Translations under genes and position numbers: made by a program
NCBI GenBank assembly: GCA_028023455.1
Contig: JAQFVV010012400.1
Location: forward strand, 10,284,248-10,348,247
Source: Epiperipatus broadwayi
Lineage: Eukaryota > Onychophora > Udeonychophora > Euonychophora > Peripatidae
Direction of reading: 5' to 3'
DNA length: 64,000 nucleotides
In this document: positions 34,826 through 47,693 of the stretch, in pieces
Position numbering within the stretch: position 1 is the first letter of the stretch
How the letters are laid out: the number at the start of each line of letters is the position of its first letter
Notes under the pieces: generated by a model
The model's input: only the letters and a program-made list of their open reading frames with translations
Told to the model about the DNA's origin: nothing
Databases searched by the model: none

Positions 34826-35011
34826 GATATATATATATATATATTTAAGCTTTAAAAACAGCTAGAGCACAATTTAGTGGAAAGCAGACTATTACATTTG
34901 AGGGAAGATTAAGATGTTTAAATTTCTAGTTCATTTGAAAAATGAAGGTGTGGTCCATTAAATTTGTACATTTATATAAATAACAGTATTCTCAAAATTA
35001 CTTTTTACATC

Positions 35012-35083
35012 ATTGATCTGCCCTCTAACTACAATTTTTGATAATTTATTGATCTGCCCTCTAACTACAATTTTTGATAATTT
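35012..35083. repeat. 36-bp tandem duplication
   Basis: Two consecutive identical units starting ATTGATCTGCCCTCTAACTA. Confidence 0.93.
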
Positions 35084-35520
35084 ATGTCTTAAGAATATTG
35101 TGCCTTTTATAGATGGCTAACTGTTATTATATAGCTGATTATCACCAGCAATTTTTGCTATCAAATTATTTTTTACTAATCAGTTTAAATCTATAGAAAT
35201 GTTTGATTTTCAAAGAAGAGCTATTTTTACTCAGCTTTAAACTAAACTATATTATTAAGAATAATGAAGGTACTTAGAATACTGATGCTGGTTAAACCAT
35301 ATATCTGTACTTTTAAAAGCTATATAAAAATACTTCTTCTAGAGTACAAGTTTTCGTCCACTTTGAAAAATCACCTCTACCGTGATAAGAAAAATAATCT
35401 TCATTGATAGCTTTGTTTTTGTGATGACTTAATTTATATGACCTTGAATCATACTTCACTATAAAATAATGTGAAATATTACCAAAATCATACTTTTTTT
35501 TTATTTTGCTGTGATATCCT

Positions 35521-35774
35521 ATAAATACAATTTATCCAAACCACTTCAAACACTTTTTAGCAAAACTCTTTATTTGTACATACATACATACACCTACATT
35601 TCAACTGCCCTGCAGTCTTGTCAACTGGCTCTGAAGAAGACTGCAGGACAGTCAAAAAGTGAACTGGCTCTGAAGAAGACTGCAGAACAGTCGCAACATA
35701 GGTGTATGTATATATGTACAAATAAAGAGTTTTGCTAAAAAGTGTTCGAAGTGGTTTGGATAAATTGTATTTAT
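35521..35774. repeat. Palindromic element with tandem CTGAAGA-hairpin modules
   Basis: Arms of about 100 bp (35521-35625 and 35670-35774) begin ATAAATACAATTTATCCAAA and share GCAAAACTCTTTATTTGTAC. The centre has two 39-nt direct units starting ACTGGCTCTGAAGAAGACTG. In the right unit CTGAAGA (35670-35676) precedes a hairpin GACTG/CAGTC (35678-35682, 35688-35692) and GCAAC. The inverted left arm reads CAGTTGAAATG at the same place, so the ancestral form was probably CAGTCGAAACG. No ORF of significance. Confidence 0.85.
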
Positions 35775-37920
35775 AAAATAATGTAATGATAATAAAAATA
35801 TCTTTCTTTAACTACAACTACCACAACTTCCTCTTCTTTACATTTCTGACAGTACCTTAGCATTGAGCATTAAAACCAATGAAGATGGTCATTGATATTA
35901 AATAAGTACTAGACATGAGGCAAATATAACTAAGAGTAGAATTAGAAAATAATTTTTTTTTAAACTCTTAACAATTTTGTTGAGAGTCAACGATCAATAA
36001 ATGTTGTATATGGCTACACATATACACACATCTTTATGATGGACAGCTAAACAAATTTATCCACAAGATATATATTAAAATAAAGATAACAAACAAAATT
36101 TTAATAAGCTATATTATTTTCAGCCTTATCACATCATATGATTCAGATATGCTTAGTTTATCTTGTTGTAAAAATATTACAAACATATTCATAACCAGCT
36201 CTAACATGAATATATAATTCACTGAAAGAATTTCATTTATTTAAAACTCTAAATAATTACTTTTGATTTGTTCCCAAAATTTTATATATAATTAAGACAT
36301 TATAATACAATAACAACAAATTTCTTAATAAAAGAAATGTACTGTTACTTTATGCTTATTAATAAACAAACAAACAAATGAACAAAATTGAATAAAAGCT
36401 CTTATCATGGAATTAGGTTATTTATATAATCTTAGGACTTTAGATACTTTATCTGAAATATATATATTTTTTAGCTATACAGCAATACATTATAATTTTT
36501 AGAATATTAAAATTTCATTTACACTAATCTAAAATCAGACGTAGTCCAAGTTTTTGTGATTGGCAAATAGTTAATATCTCATGTCAAGTTTTAAACTGTG
36601 TCTAAACTTTTTTTGGCTAGTTGGTTGTAATTATCTGCATTAATCACATCTGATGTGATTTCTCTATAATTTTCCACAGTTTTGTTAGTGGTATACAGCC
36701 TGACATTTGTACATTGGCTATGAGTTTTAGGCAGTAGATGGATAGGAAGATCCAAATTGTTTGGATTAAGAAGCACACCATCTATTTACCTCTATGATAC
36801 TATGTAATGATTGTAATGAATGACACACTTCTGTCAGCCACTTAGCATATCATATCCTGAATTATCATATTTTTTCCCTCAAAGCAAGAAAGGTTGAGTG
36901 CTTATATTGCTTTATTGTATGATGTATGCAAAGCAATATGTTGCACAAAGGAGAATCAACTAACTTCTTTCTCAACATTTACTTCTTTTCTTTTTGATGG
37001 TAAGAAGTATAATAATCTTAATCAGATCAACTCAGATCTCTTTTCTCTTTTTCTTTCAAAAAATAATGTTCATTTATATATAGACTCTTTTCTGTGGGAT
37101 AATCACAAAACATATTTTGCATAAGTCAAAAGTCATTACCTACTTTAGTTGAGATATTTCAAAACATGTTATTCTGTACAATGTCTTTGAAATTCTTGAT
37201 TTTATTTTATTATTATCTGTTGTTTTTTGCACACATTATTTAGTTAATAAATTATTTTATTTTGCTCTAATTACAAATATTATAAATGTTTTGAAATTCT
37301 TTTATAGCCTTTTTTTGACATTTATATAGTTTAATTAAACCACTAAACATCACATGATCACCATTTCTTATACTAATTATATTAATTGAAATTAATTCAT
37401 GCCATATTTCATTAACACGGCTTTACCTTTTCACATCTTTGTTTATTTAATACATTTTTAAATTGCCCCCCATTTACTGCTTAAAATAATATAAGATATG
37501 CATTCAAAAACCATGTACATATATTTTCATCTTAATTTAACTTTTAATTAAATTTTATTATATTATTATGAATCATTTACAGTGACTTATCCCATACCTA
37601 TTCTTAAGTTTAGTAAGTTTAAAGTACTCTAAGACTTATTCCCTCCATATACTTAATAACTCTAGCCCATTTAAAGTATTCTAAGAGAATAAAACAATCT
37701 GTTGATAAATTCATAATAAGCATCCACATTACATTAGATATTTTTTATTCTTTTGTCTTATTGTATTGAAATAATTAACAATTAATCCACCAGACCTATT
37801 TTTTCTTATCAAACTTTAAAACTTAATTTTTAATAATTTAAATTAAATGGATTTAACATGTCATAAATGAACTCAGATTTCTGAGATATCATTTGTAATT
37901 TATCTATCATTTTATAACTG
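35775..37920. other. Anonymous AT-rich stretch with unrecognised short ORFs
   Basis: Short open frames at 36591-36776 (minus) and 36894-37124 (plus) have no recognisable domain. A fragment ACATCACATGATCACCATTT at 37347-37366 is shared with the flanks of repeat B copies. Confidence 0.4.
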
Positions 37921-37924
37921 AAAC

Positions 37925-38140
37925 ACAGGCTTATTATATACCTATGTCTATATATGTAATATATAGGATATATGAGCACAGACTTTCACACGAACCACCA
38001 CTCTCCACTCTATCTCATAACACTGATACACTTTAACACGTATATTTATCTTTTCGACATATGTGTTCAAGTGTAGCGGTGTTATGAGATAGAGTGGTGT
38101 GGTGGGTCATGTGAGGGTCTGTGCTCATATACCCTATGTC
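37925..38140. repeat. Dispersed repeat A, head-to-head pair (copy 7)
   Basis: A minus copy of the 3' end (about 37925-38041) is joined to a plus copy (38041-38140), giving an inverted repeat centred near 38050. Both 3' ends (GTATATGAGCACAGA-type) face outward, as at 22925-23644. Confidence 0.85.
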
Positions 38141-39250
38141 TTATCATTTTATATATAAGAAGAAGAGACAATTGATATCATTTCCACTAGTTTGATAGAT
38201 AAGGCTATAGGAGAATTTTGATACATATAATTATGATAGATATACAAAAAAAAAAATGTGTATCCACTGTTTCAAAATTTGCAGATTCATTTCCCAATGA
38301 TTAAAAAAAATATTTAATCAATAAAAAAAATTCAATGTTAATAAAATGTATTATAATATCCTAATTTTTAGTTTATACTATGCCCACCTGAAGCTGCAAC
38401 TACTACTATGCATTACATCACAATGGTGAGAAATGGTTTAATTTGTTGTATATGTATGTTATTAAAATATATAGCAATATTTCATAGAGTAAGATCTTTC
38501 AACTAAATGATACCAATAAAAAAGCTAACCTGTATGTTAGTTTTTCCAAAAACAGCTGGTTTTTATTTGTTTGTGAGAGGTTTATGCTGAAGTTTTCAAA
38601 AGGATTTTTGTCCTTTTGGTTTATTTAATTATACAACATAAATTGCACTCATCAAATTTTGGAAAATAATATTTTTTTTTTGTAAAATACCTGAAGTATA
38701 AGTTTAAGCTTGCTACTTAAATGTTAAACAACTTCCCAAGCCACCATATGATATTTCAGTGGAAAATTCTCTTTTTCTCACATCAATTATGCCACTTAAT
38801 GAAAGCTTATATAATTAATAGATGTTCATGCTTAATAAATTCCTATTGAGTGTCATATTCATATTTTCAGACTAGTTTATGAGTTTTACTAATAAAAAGC
38901 TTTGGATCTGGAAGTAATGCATTTAGATTTTTTGCTCTAATTTACCTTTCTTTTGACAACCATCTTACACTGTTTTATTTTATCATCAAGCTACCAATCC
39001 AAAATAAAGAAACAACTTAATGTTTTTGATCTAAGCTAACTTCCTTGTATAGTTGCATAGATCTAAGACCATTTTAGTATTTACACATTACAGTGTACTT
39101 AGTTTTAATAATCATAGACAGTGGTAGTATGAAACCAGAAAAACATCACATAACTTCAGTTTACATATTGCTTTTTAGTAGCAAATTCTCTTTCTCTCAT
39201 ACCAGTCACTGAATAGCATTATATCTTATGCTTGCTCATAACTGTTATTA
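38141..39250. other. Anonymous AT-rich stretch
   Basis: A weak minus-strand repeat B remnant lies at about 38870-38940 (AAAGCTTTGGATCTGGAAGT). Otherwise nothing recognised. Confidence 0.45.
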
Positions 39251-39527
39251 AAACAGGCAAAGCTCTCCATACAGTAATGTCACTTAGTACTAGCCAGAGT
39301 AATCAATGGAAGCCAGAAGGTGCACAAAATGCCTATCTAGTACCTACTAGGTGCAGTGCTCTCAGATCCAAGGCTTTTCATTGATGAAAGCCACAAGCTA
39401 GAAACTAGTCTGGGGATATTGGGTGAGTAGACACTAAATAGGAATTTTATGCACAAGCTTTCTGGCATCCATTGATTACTCTGCCTCATACTGAGTGGCA
39501 CTACTGTATGGAGAGTTTTGCCTGTTT
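39251..39527 (+). mobile_element. Repeat B, complete 277-bp element with long terminal inverted repeats
   Basis: Begins AAACAGGCAAAGCTCTCCAT and ends ATGGAGAGTTTTGCCTGTTT. The arms match for about 100 bp with scattered changes. TTAA occurs at both edges (39248-39251 and 39526-39529). Long inverted termini, no ORF and many copies fit a MITE or foldback element, and TTAA at both ends would suit piggyBac-type mobilisation. The symmetry of the ends makes the exact boundary uncertain. Confidence 0.75.
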
Positions 39528-40599
39528 AAGTTTGGATCATATGATGTTTTATTAATTTCATATCAATTCTATCCAAAAGTTAGAAGTGTTTATAGTTATT
39601 AAAGAACTAAGAACATCATAATATATGTAAACTGAACTGGTTTCAGATTTATGTAACTATATATGTAAATTGGCTTAAATTGAAAACATTAACATGTTAT
39701 TCAATTTGGCCTTATAGCTTGATAATAAAGCAGAGGATTAAATGATAACTCCTGGTGAAAAGATGCATTAAATGTAAAAAATTCCAAATGTACTATTTCT
39801 AAATCCACAGCAAAAGCCATAAGCTAGAATTTAGTATTGGAATATGAATAGACAACTATGGATAGGGATTTATTCCCCATTACTATCTGATGACAATTGA
39901 CTTTTTAAATTTACACTAGGTGACATAATTGGGATGAAAAAATTGTTATTGAACAATATTATGTAAACTGAGCTCATATAATTTATCATAATCAAACCCA
40001 TTATTGATAATAACTTTTAATTACATTGAAAAGTGATAATGGATTGTATTCTTATTGCAGATTAGCATTGAGTTAAACACTGAGAATGTGATTTATCAAA
40101 TGTTTTTATAGTACTTTTCCAATTATGATTTGCAGATTTTTAATACTTTGAGAATGTCTGTAATTGATAAAAAGTTTGGGCACTGGAAGTTAAGCATTGT
40201 CTATGGGTCTTAAACACCTACCAATACATTAATGTGCAGAGCACTTAATATATGATAAGATTGTTTAAAAAAATTTATATTGACAATATCATTTTTCATT
40301 AGTAATATTTTATTTCCATATATTATTTAGTTATTGCATAGTGTATTCATAGAGTGGTGAACTCAGAACTGAAGATTACAGGTTCAATTATCTGTTAAGT
40401 AAAATAATTAAAGAAGGCAGTCGATTTAGGCAAAGAATGAAAATGTTAAATACCTATAATCAAATTATTATTTAGTTAGGCCGAATTTAGTTTACTTTAA
40501 TTTGTTATTCTTTTTTTTTCTTTTCAGGAGGACAAATTGTCATACTTTACCGCTGTTAAACAAAAATCTTATTAAAGATTATGACAAAACCTTATTTGG
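39528..40599. other. Anonymous AT-rich stretch
   Basis: Contains an old repeat B-like core at about 39805-39925 (AGCAAAAGCCATAAGCTAGA). Nothing else recognised. Confidence 0.45.
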
Positions 40600-40665
40600 A
40601 AGTCTGAGTTCGAATCCCGCATATATTTCATATATAAATGCAGATTTAAGCCTGTACAATGTATT
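40600..40665 (+). repeat. Dispersed repeat A, 3' terminal fragment (copy 8)
   Basis: GTCTGAGTTCGAATCCCGCA followed by CATATATAAATGCAG and TTTAAGCCTGTACAATGTAT repeats the end of copy 6 almost exactly. Only the last 65 bp are present, as expected for a strong 5' truncation. Confidence 0.8.
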
Positions 40666-42124
40666 AACTTATTTAGAATACTTGAATTAAATTCAGTTAA
40701 GGAAGTGGGATGATCTTTATCTTTTTGCTTTAATTACAGAGATTGATTTTAGTCAAAGAAATTAAATATACATAATAGTCATCTTCACAAAATCTGAAGT
40801 TTAAATTTAGGTATAACTTAAGTAGAAGAGAATTTTACGAAAGTCTAAGATTTTATTTTTTATGATAGTTAGTCTTTAACCTATTCAATTTCCATCAAAT
40901 TACGATTGATAAATAGATGTTTAACTATTCGTAGATGATATGAAAAGTCCCTAGTTAACCTCATCTGACAGATAAAATCCTGACCATAAACTGAAATATG
41001 ATAGCAGCATGGTATAACTTTGATTCTTCCTGATATAGAAAGATTCAAATTCCTACAAGCGCTAAGCCAAGATTTACCTTTTATTTATTCATGTCAATCA
41101 ACTTTTTTTTCTTTTCAGTCAAACAAACGTTGAAGTTTACACAGTGGATGTTTATATATTTATACCATACTTTTATAATTATGAATTTATATTGTGATAA
41201 TTTGTTTACATTATACAGTATACATTTTCCGAAATGCCGCCTAATTGATTAACAACTGACCTGGTTACATATTTGCATCTTAACTTTTAAATAATATCCT
41301 GATTGACAAAGGACGAAATTACTTTTTAAAAAAACTAGACTAATTTTTTTAAAGGGGAAAAAAATCAATAATTAAATATGTTTTGTTGTTATTTCTCACT
41401 ACCTTAGGGATATAATTAGAACAGATTACTAAAAACAGGTTTGTCTATAAATGATTAAAAAAAGAAACTAGTCTCTTCTTAAATATAAAGCATTTTCTTT
41501 CTTATACTTTCGAATTTGATTTGTGTCATTGCGTTTATTATATTATAGCAGCGAGTTTGAGCCTGAACTTAGTATCGCTTGGTTTTAGTATATAATACAG
41601 TTATAAATATGTACGGCATATTTTTCCTTTCATTAAACTTTATGTTTGAAAAGTACTCTACAATGTATTAAATCATCTAATTAAAAAAAACAAAAACATT
41701 AGATCTGTGATTCTCCTGGATAGTAATTTCTCGGCTAAAAAAAGAGAATATTTTCATGAATGTTCTTGGTCACGTGATATACATCTCTTGCACTTGTGTT
41801 GTTGTATCCTAAAGGCCAACTAAATTTTGTTATAAGAGAGTGTGTGTGTGTTTTATAAGTTGTTAAAGTTTATTTAACAGTTACAGTTAGTATTTAGTTT
41901 ATAAATTTATTGTAATTAATCTTAAGGGGGGGGGGGTAATACAGCAGATGAGAATAATGACATTCGTTTTTTTAAAAAAATACAATAAATTATAGCTGCT
42001 AAATTATATATTCAGGAATAAAATAGGTTAAATTTTAGTAATTCTTAATAAGGTTAAAATTGATATTTATTATTGCTTTTTTTAATTTATTTATTATTGT
42101 TTAACATGTAATATAGAAGATTTC
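40666..42124. other. Anonymous stretch, no genes recognised
   Basis: Includes a run of 11 G (41926-41936) and a TCACGTGA palindrome near 41770. Neither is supported as functional. Confidence 0.45.
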
Positions 42125-42195
42125 AACACAGACTTTCAAGCTTGAAAGTCTATGTTCAAACCCCCTATATTACATCTAGACTCCAGGCATATAAA
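42125..42195. repeat. Tiny repeat A palindrome (copy 9)
   Basis: AGACTTTCAAGCTTGAAAGT plus CT (42130-42151) is a perfect 22-nt palindrome made of two outward-facing repeat A 3' ends. CCCCTATATTACAT and AGACTCCAGGCATATA follow as in the other copies. Confidence 0.65.
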
Positions 42196-42200
42196 ATATA

Positions 42201-42295
42201 CTTTTTTTTTATATATGTTAAAGCGTTAACTGGGAAGCGAGCCCGGGCCAGCTGCTTGGAAGGGAGCTATGCTAACATTAGGCCACCAACGCTTG
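42201..42295 (-). mobile_element. Short tRNA-derived SINE, copy 5
   Basis: Minus strand starts CAAGCGTTGGTGGCC and contains the B-box-like GGGCTCGCTTCCC before the poly(A) (T run on plus). The target-site duplication TAAAATAT lies at 42192-42199 and 42300-42307. Confidence 0.85.
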
Positions 42296-42417
42296 TATTT
42301 AAAATATTACTGTTTAACATGAGATTTTGACATGAAAAATAAGCACATTTATATTTAAAATCGTACGTTCACATATACAATTGCACATATATATATAATG
42401 TTGAGGTGTATATCCAA

Positions 42418-42530
42418 ATAATTGAATGGTTTGTCATACGGGAGTCATAAAACAGTTGAACTGCAACCCGTGAACTATTAACCCTTGAGTCAGTCACTCT
42501 ATTGTTGCACCAAACCACTTCGCATATGTT
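42418..42530 (-). repeat. tRNA-like repeat, family 2 (minus copy)
   Basis: Minus strand reads GAAGTGGTTTGGTGCAACAA then GAGTGACTGACTC and, further on, CACGGGTTGCAGTTCAACT. A- and B-box-like segments are thus present in order. A chance open frame overlapping it is not a gene. Confidence 0.6.
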
Positions 42531-45500
42531 GAAATATCGTATACAATATGATTTCATCATATTAATAATAATGCTGTAGGAAAAAGAAAGGAATTATCTT
42601 GTAATTTTCTCTTATTGATTCCACATATTTTAAATATAAATTGATTTTTTTTTCCGTGAAAAAAAAAAATCAACAACTTTTACTAGCACTGAAACATTTA
42701 AATACAAAAAATCTTATATTTTAGAACACTGTAAAAAATATGTATTCACGTTTAAGATGAGTTTAAAGTTACATTCTAAGCAATTAAGCGCAACAGTAGA
42801 GCTATAATCTATGATTCAAATAATAATAATAAAGCCATTAAATGTGTATATGTTTTTTTAGTTGTATAAAATAAAAAAATGTTAACTTTACTACTTAATT
42901 TAATTTCAAACATTAATCCAGTTTGGAAAGAGGGGGGTTGAAAAACAGAAACGAAAGGAACACTACCTTAATAAATTGTTTGTTTTTTTAGAATTGAGCA
43001 TATTATTTTAGATATTATTTTAATTTCAATGTATTTAAATTTAGAAATTATTATAAAAATAGATTTATGAAATAATATTTTAAAGTAGGCTGTGCATGTT
43101 TTAAGGAAGCTTAAAAAAGGCTGGGGTGACAAGAGAAACATTACACAACAATGCAAAAAAAGGTAAATTATTTAAAATCTAATTTAGATTTTTTTTTTTT
43201 TACTACTAAAAGTTTATCTAAATCAGATGAATAATATTCAAATTATGTATGGACTCTGAATTATTGAAGTCAAAATCTTATAATTATTTTAAAAATTGTG
43301 AATATTAATTTTTATAATTATTGTAATTAAAGTGATTATCAATTTCATTTTTGTATATATATAATAAAAAACAATTTTTTTAAATTTTCATTAAATTTAT
43401 ATATATAATAAATAATAAAAAAATTATAAGAATTTGCATATATATAACAAAATTTGCATATTTTACATAATTCATTTTTCTGGAAATAAAGTGAATCTAT
43501 AGATTATTTTGAATAGATTATTGCTATTAATTATTTTTTTTTATTAAACCCTAAAAAAAAAAATTAAATTAAATTTTAATGTTTACTTTTTTTTTTTTTA
43601 ATAAAATAATGTATAAAAATATAATATACATATTTTTTTTTTTTACTTTTTTGACAAATTATTACATTAAAAGATTTTATAATTTATGTGACCATTATTG
43701 TTATGATTCAAAAATAGTTTATTTTTGGTGAATTAGTATAAAAATACATTATAAAAACATTGTTTGTTTATTTTTTTTAAAATAATTTTTTAAAATAAAT
43801 ATTTTTTTAAGTATATTCTATAATTTTTATGTATATATGCAATAAACAAATAAGTAAATCAATAATAAATAGTTAAAGATTTGATCTTTTGGAATGTTTG
43901 TGAATTTATACAGATATAATTTTTAGTTTATTAAAAATGAAAAGATAAAAGTGTTTTAGAAAGTATTAATAATAGGTTTACTTTTTTCTTCACTTAGTAA
44001 TTTATAAACTTGGGTGTGTTTTATGATAAAAAATTGGTCTTAAGAGCAAAATAAATAAGTAAATTAATTGCAAATACAAGGGTTGTATATTCGTCATTTG
44101 AAAAGGTGTCCAAAAGTGTTTGATATCACACTTTTATCTTTTGTATAACATGTTCAATATTATGTTTCATTTTTAATTAATCTAGTAATGATGTTGAAGT
44201 ATATTAGATCTATTTAGATTACATCCATCTTTAAAAAATATTTACCAAGTTCAACATATGGGAAGCGACTGGAAGGTATCAGCATTGGAAAATTTGTTTG
44301 CATTAAATATGATAAAAGACATTTGCTTGCTGTTTCTTCCCATCATTTCACCACCCGTTAAGAAAATAGTATGTTAAATTGTACAATAAATTCCTTTGCA
44401 ACCTTAATCAGAAATAAATATATCAGTTTTTTTTTTAAAAAATACAAATTAAGGTAATTATTTTTTGAGGTAATCGCTATATTGCTAAGTTACAATATCT
44501 ATATAGTCATTAGTCATTTTAATAATGGGGTCTAGAATTTATTGTATAATTTTTTGGTTGCTAATTGGAATTATAAAGATATTATTAAAAAAAATAGACA
44601 CACACACAAGTTTTTGCATTAACATATATTATCAAATGCTTAAAGTCCTGTGAGAATTTACCAATCAAATTGCATTCACAAAAAAAAAAGGGAGATACTA
44701 TGGGGGTTAGTGAATAATACAACTGAAGAGATTTTAAAATGAAAAATATCTCTCTTGGGATAGATTTATTTTTTCTTCACAGTGAAAATACAAAATGTCA
44801 CCAGATCATGTGAGCCCCTTAGTGATGGTACAGTAGTGAAAGATGAAACTTTTTTAAAAAATACAATTTTAAAATAGATTTACCATTTTAGTGGAAATTG
44901 ATAAAAATATATTAGTTTGTTTTAATACATATATTAAAATGCTTTTTTTTTAAAATTGCATCCAAGGATATTCATAATTGTAAAATAAAAAAATAAATAT
45001 CTATGAATTCTTCTAAAGGAAAAAGTTTTCCTTCAACTGATTTCCAAATAGGATTAATGAAGATGAATGCATTATTCACTAAGATAGTCAACTATTAGGT
45101 GATAAGGGTTAACCTTCTAATTAAAAATATAATTATACTAATGTAATGAATATTAATAGAATTATTAGCTATGTTGAGTATAGGCCATTTATCCCACAAA
45201 AAATCCTAAATCTGCTTGTAAATTGAAAAAATTTCCAAGTTTCATTCTGATTAAATTTGAATCATGACATGGTTATGTTAAGTTGGTGCGCTGCTCAGTT
45301 TGGTCTTTCCTTAGAATCTATTCATGTATTTACAAATAACATTACCACATCTTTTATCCTTAAACAAAGCTATAGAGTAACAACTATTTGTTGTCATAAC
45401 AACACTATAATCAGAAAGTTAATTGAAATCTATTTACACCCTTGCCTAATATTTTTAAATAGATTATAACAAAAAGAAATGATTGAAACTACAAACTGCT

Positions 45501-46917
45501 ACAAGAATAGTTCATTTAAAATGAAAAAAACCCATTAATGGTAGACAAGATTGTTTGTAAATATTAAATTGTGTTGTTGTAGTGTTACATCTAATTGATA
45601 TCAACTTCTGATGAATCATATGTGTGTGTATATATATATGTTCTCTATTCTTTTTAAACTCTCATAATGTGATAAAAAGTTCTGCATATACATTCTTATA
45701 GACTACAATATACTGTCTGTCTCATAAATAGAAGTTGTTTTTTTAACCTTCAACTTTACTAAACATCAACATTTCATTTTGCAACAAAATGACAACAATT
45801 ATAACATGTTTAAAATATGACAATTTCAATCTCAGTATTTTGGTTTTACAATGAGAATTGAGACTTAATATCTTTGATAATTAATTTATTATTTACTTTT
45901 GCTGTTCAGAGAATTAAAAGCTGTCTTCTACAGCACATCTGTTCAAAGGACTCTGTAAGCATAGTAATTAACTCTGAAGAGATTAATATATAGATAATTA
46001 TAACTTTGCATTCATTGTCCCATCTCTGTCTTTGACTATTGGAACTAAATAACCAACAGAAATTTAATCTTCATAATTACACACCAATTTTTTTTCATCA
46101 AGGGTAAATATTATAAATCCTTCAAGGTTTTATGGCAAGATTTATTTCCATATAAAATGCCCATCTTACACCTGCAATATATTGTTTTTGCCATATGTAG
46201 TAAAATATTTATTTATATGATTTAAATACTATATAAAACATTCTTTATATAAAGATAAACAACTTTCAAAATTTTTCTACCATACTAAATTTGATGTATA
46301 ATATTGATATTTTATTATAAAATTAAAAGTCTAATTTTTTAAATGTAGTACTAGAAAAGATATCTTGAAACATGGTTAATTAGAAAATCAGGTATGCATT
46401 GCAGTTCAAATATAATGGTACATGAAGCAAAGTTATCAATACTATTGCTATTGGCATAGTACAATCTTTAATTGACTCTTACAAATGTGATTTTAAAAGC
46501 TCTTAGTTATTTTTTAAAATTATATAAATTAATTATTCACACTTTCTATTATTCAATGTTTCATATCCACATCCACAAAGATATACAAAACTTAATTCAC
46601 AGTTTTATTGATAAAGTTAAAAAGATTTAAAAATATTATTTATCTTCATTTAAAATTGTTACCATTTTGTTGCATTTATTTGACTCTTATCCTTCTCTCT
46701 CTCTCTCTTTTTTATTTACAAATTATGTTATGGCATATAGAAATGTTGACATTTTATATACTAGCAATTTAATATGTCTAAAGACAGAGTTAAAAGTTAA
46801 TGTCTAACATTCATCAGTGCAAAGGTTTTAACTGAAGCTAGCGAATGTATTTCAGTTATGTAAGTTTTTTTTTAAAAAAAACATTCTTCATTTTAAGATT
46901 TTAAATTTAATTGGGAT
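42531..46917. other. Long AT-rich stretch without recognised content
   Basis: Over 4 kb of A/T-rich DNA with many homopolymer runs. An unrecognised 70-codon open frame at 45257-45469 shows no domain. No SINE, LINE or palindrome of note was identified. Confidence 0.5.
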
Positions 46918-46929
46918 ACCACATACTAA

Positions 46930-47028
46930 TTTTTTTTTTTTATGTGTCAAAGCATCGGCCAGGAAATGAACCCCAGGACAACTGTTTATAAGGCAGCTGT
47001 GCTAGCCACTCAGCCATCAATGCTTGAC
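46930..47028 (-). mobile_element. Short tRNA-derived SINE, copy 6
   Basis: Minus strand starts GTCAAGCATTGATGGCTGAG and ends GCTTTGACACATA plus poly(A). The 12-bp target-site duplication ACCACATACTAA is perfect at 46918-46929 and 47029-47040. Confidence 0.93.
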
Positions 47029-47365
47029 ACCACATACTAACTTTGTATCTTAATGTCAGTAAAAGCAAATTTTTATGACTGAATGCATTTTACTGTTTAA
47101 ATCTAAAAATTTTAATATTATTTAACAAAAAACAAACAAACTGATAAGCTGAGAAGCAAAAGTTTGAAAAAGATAAATTTGACTGCATGCCCACGGGTAA
47201 AGCAAAAAGAAAGATATCATTAAAAATATTAAAATATCATTAAAAATATTTATCAGATAATAATAAGATAAATATTTTTAATTTAAGTTCAAATAACAAA
47301 AAGTTTTGAAAATATTAATCCAGTGTTAATTTTTCATTTATAACTCTACAAACATTGCTTTTGTT

Positions 47366-47480
47366 CAGGGTGGTTTGGTGCAGTGGTAAAATGGCAGATT
47401 CTGGATCTCAGAATTCATGATGTCACAGTTCAGAGGTCACTTCCAGTGATCAAATTCCCATGATCTTCTAAATATTAAAT
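47366..47480 (+). repeat. tRNA-like repeat, family 2 (copy)
   Basis: TGGTTTGGTGCAGTGGTAAA at 47371-47390 is a good A-box region, and CACAGTTCAGAGGTCACTTC near 47425 is a B-box-like segment. The copy ends in CAAATTCCCATGATC. No target-site duplication seen. Confidence 0.6.
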
Positions 47481-47634
47481 AATTTCATTTAAGCAATCCT
47501 ATGAATGGCATTAACAAAAGTTTCAACATAGGATTCAGAAATAGTCCATGATTACTTTCTCTTATCCACTTTGAAATGATGTTTCACTGCTGAGGTGACT
47601 GTGGTCATCCATTATCAAATCATCTTATATTGCT

Positions 47635-47693
47635 ATTGCCCAATATATATATAAGTAATTATATTATATTGCCCAATATATATATAAGTAATA
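47635..47693. repeat. 33-bp tandem duplication
   Basis: ATTGCCCAATATATATATAA occurs at 47635 and again at 47668, each followed by GTAAT. Confidence 0.9.

Noticed and set aside
36591-36776. Possible host exon on the minus strand (61 codons)
   Set aside because: The peptide looks non-repetitive, but there is no recognised domain, no convincing splice sites and an upstream stop. A transcript or homology search would be needed before calling it.
41764-41775. CACGTG E-box as a promoter element
   Set aside because: A single six-base match without other promoter evidence in a long anonymous stretch is expected by chance.
45257-45469. 70-codon open frame in AT-rich DNA
   Set aside because: No domain, family resemblance or neighbouring coding signal. 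Its length is within chance expectation for this window size.
46930-47028. Genuine tRNA gene
   Set aside because: A and B boxes are present, but the poly(A) tail and perfect 12-bp target-site duplication make this a SINE. The same holds for the other eight copies.
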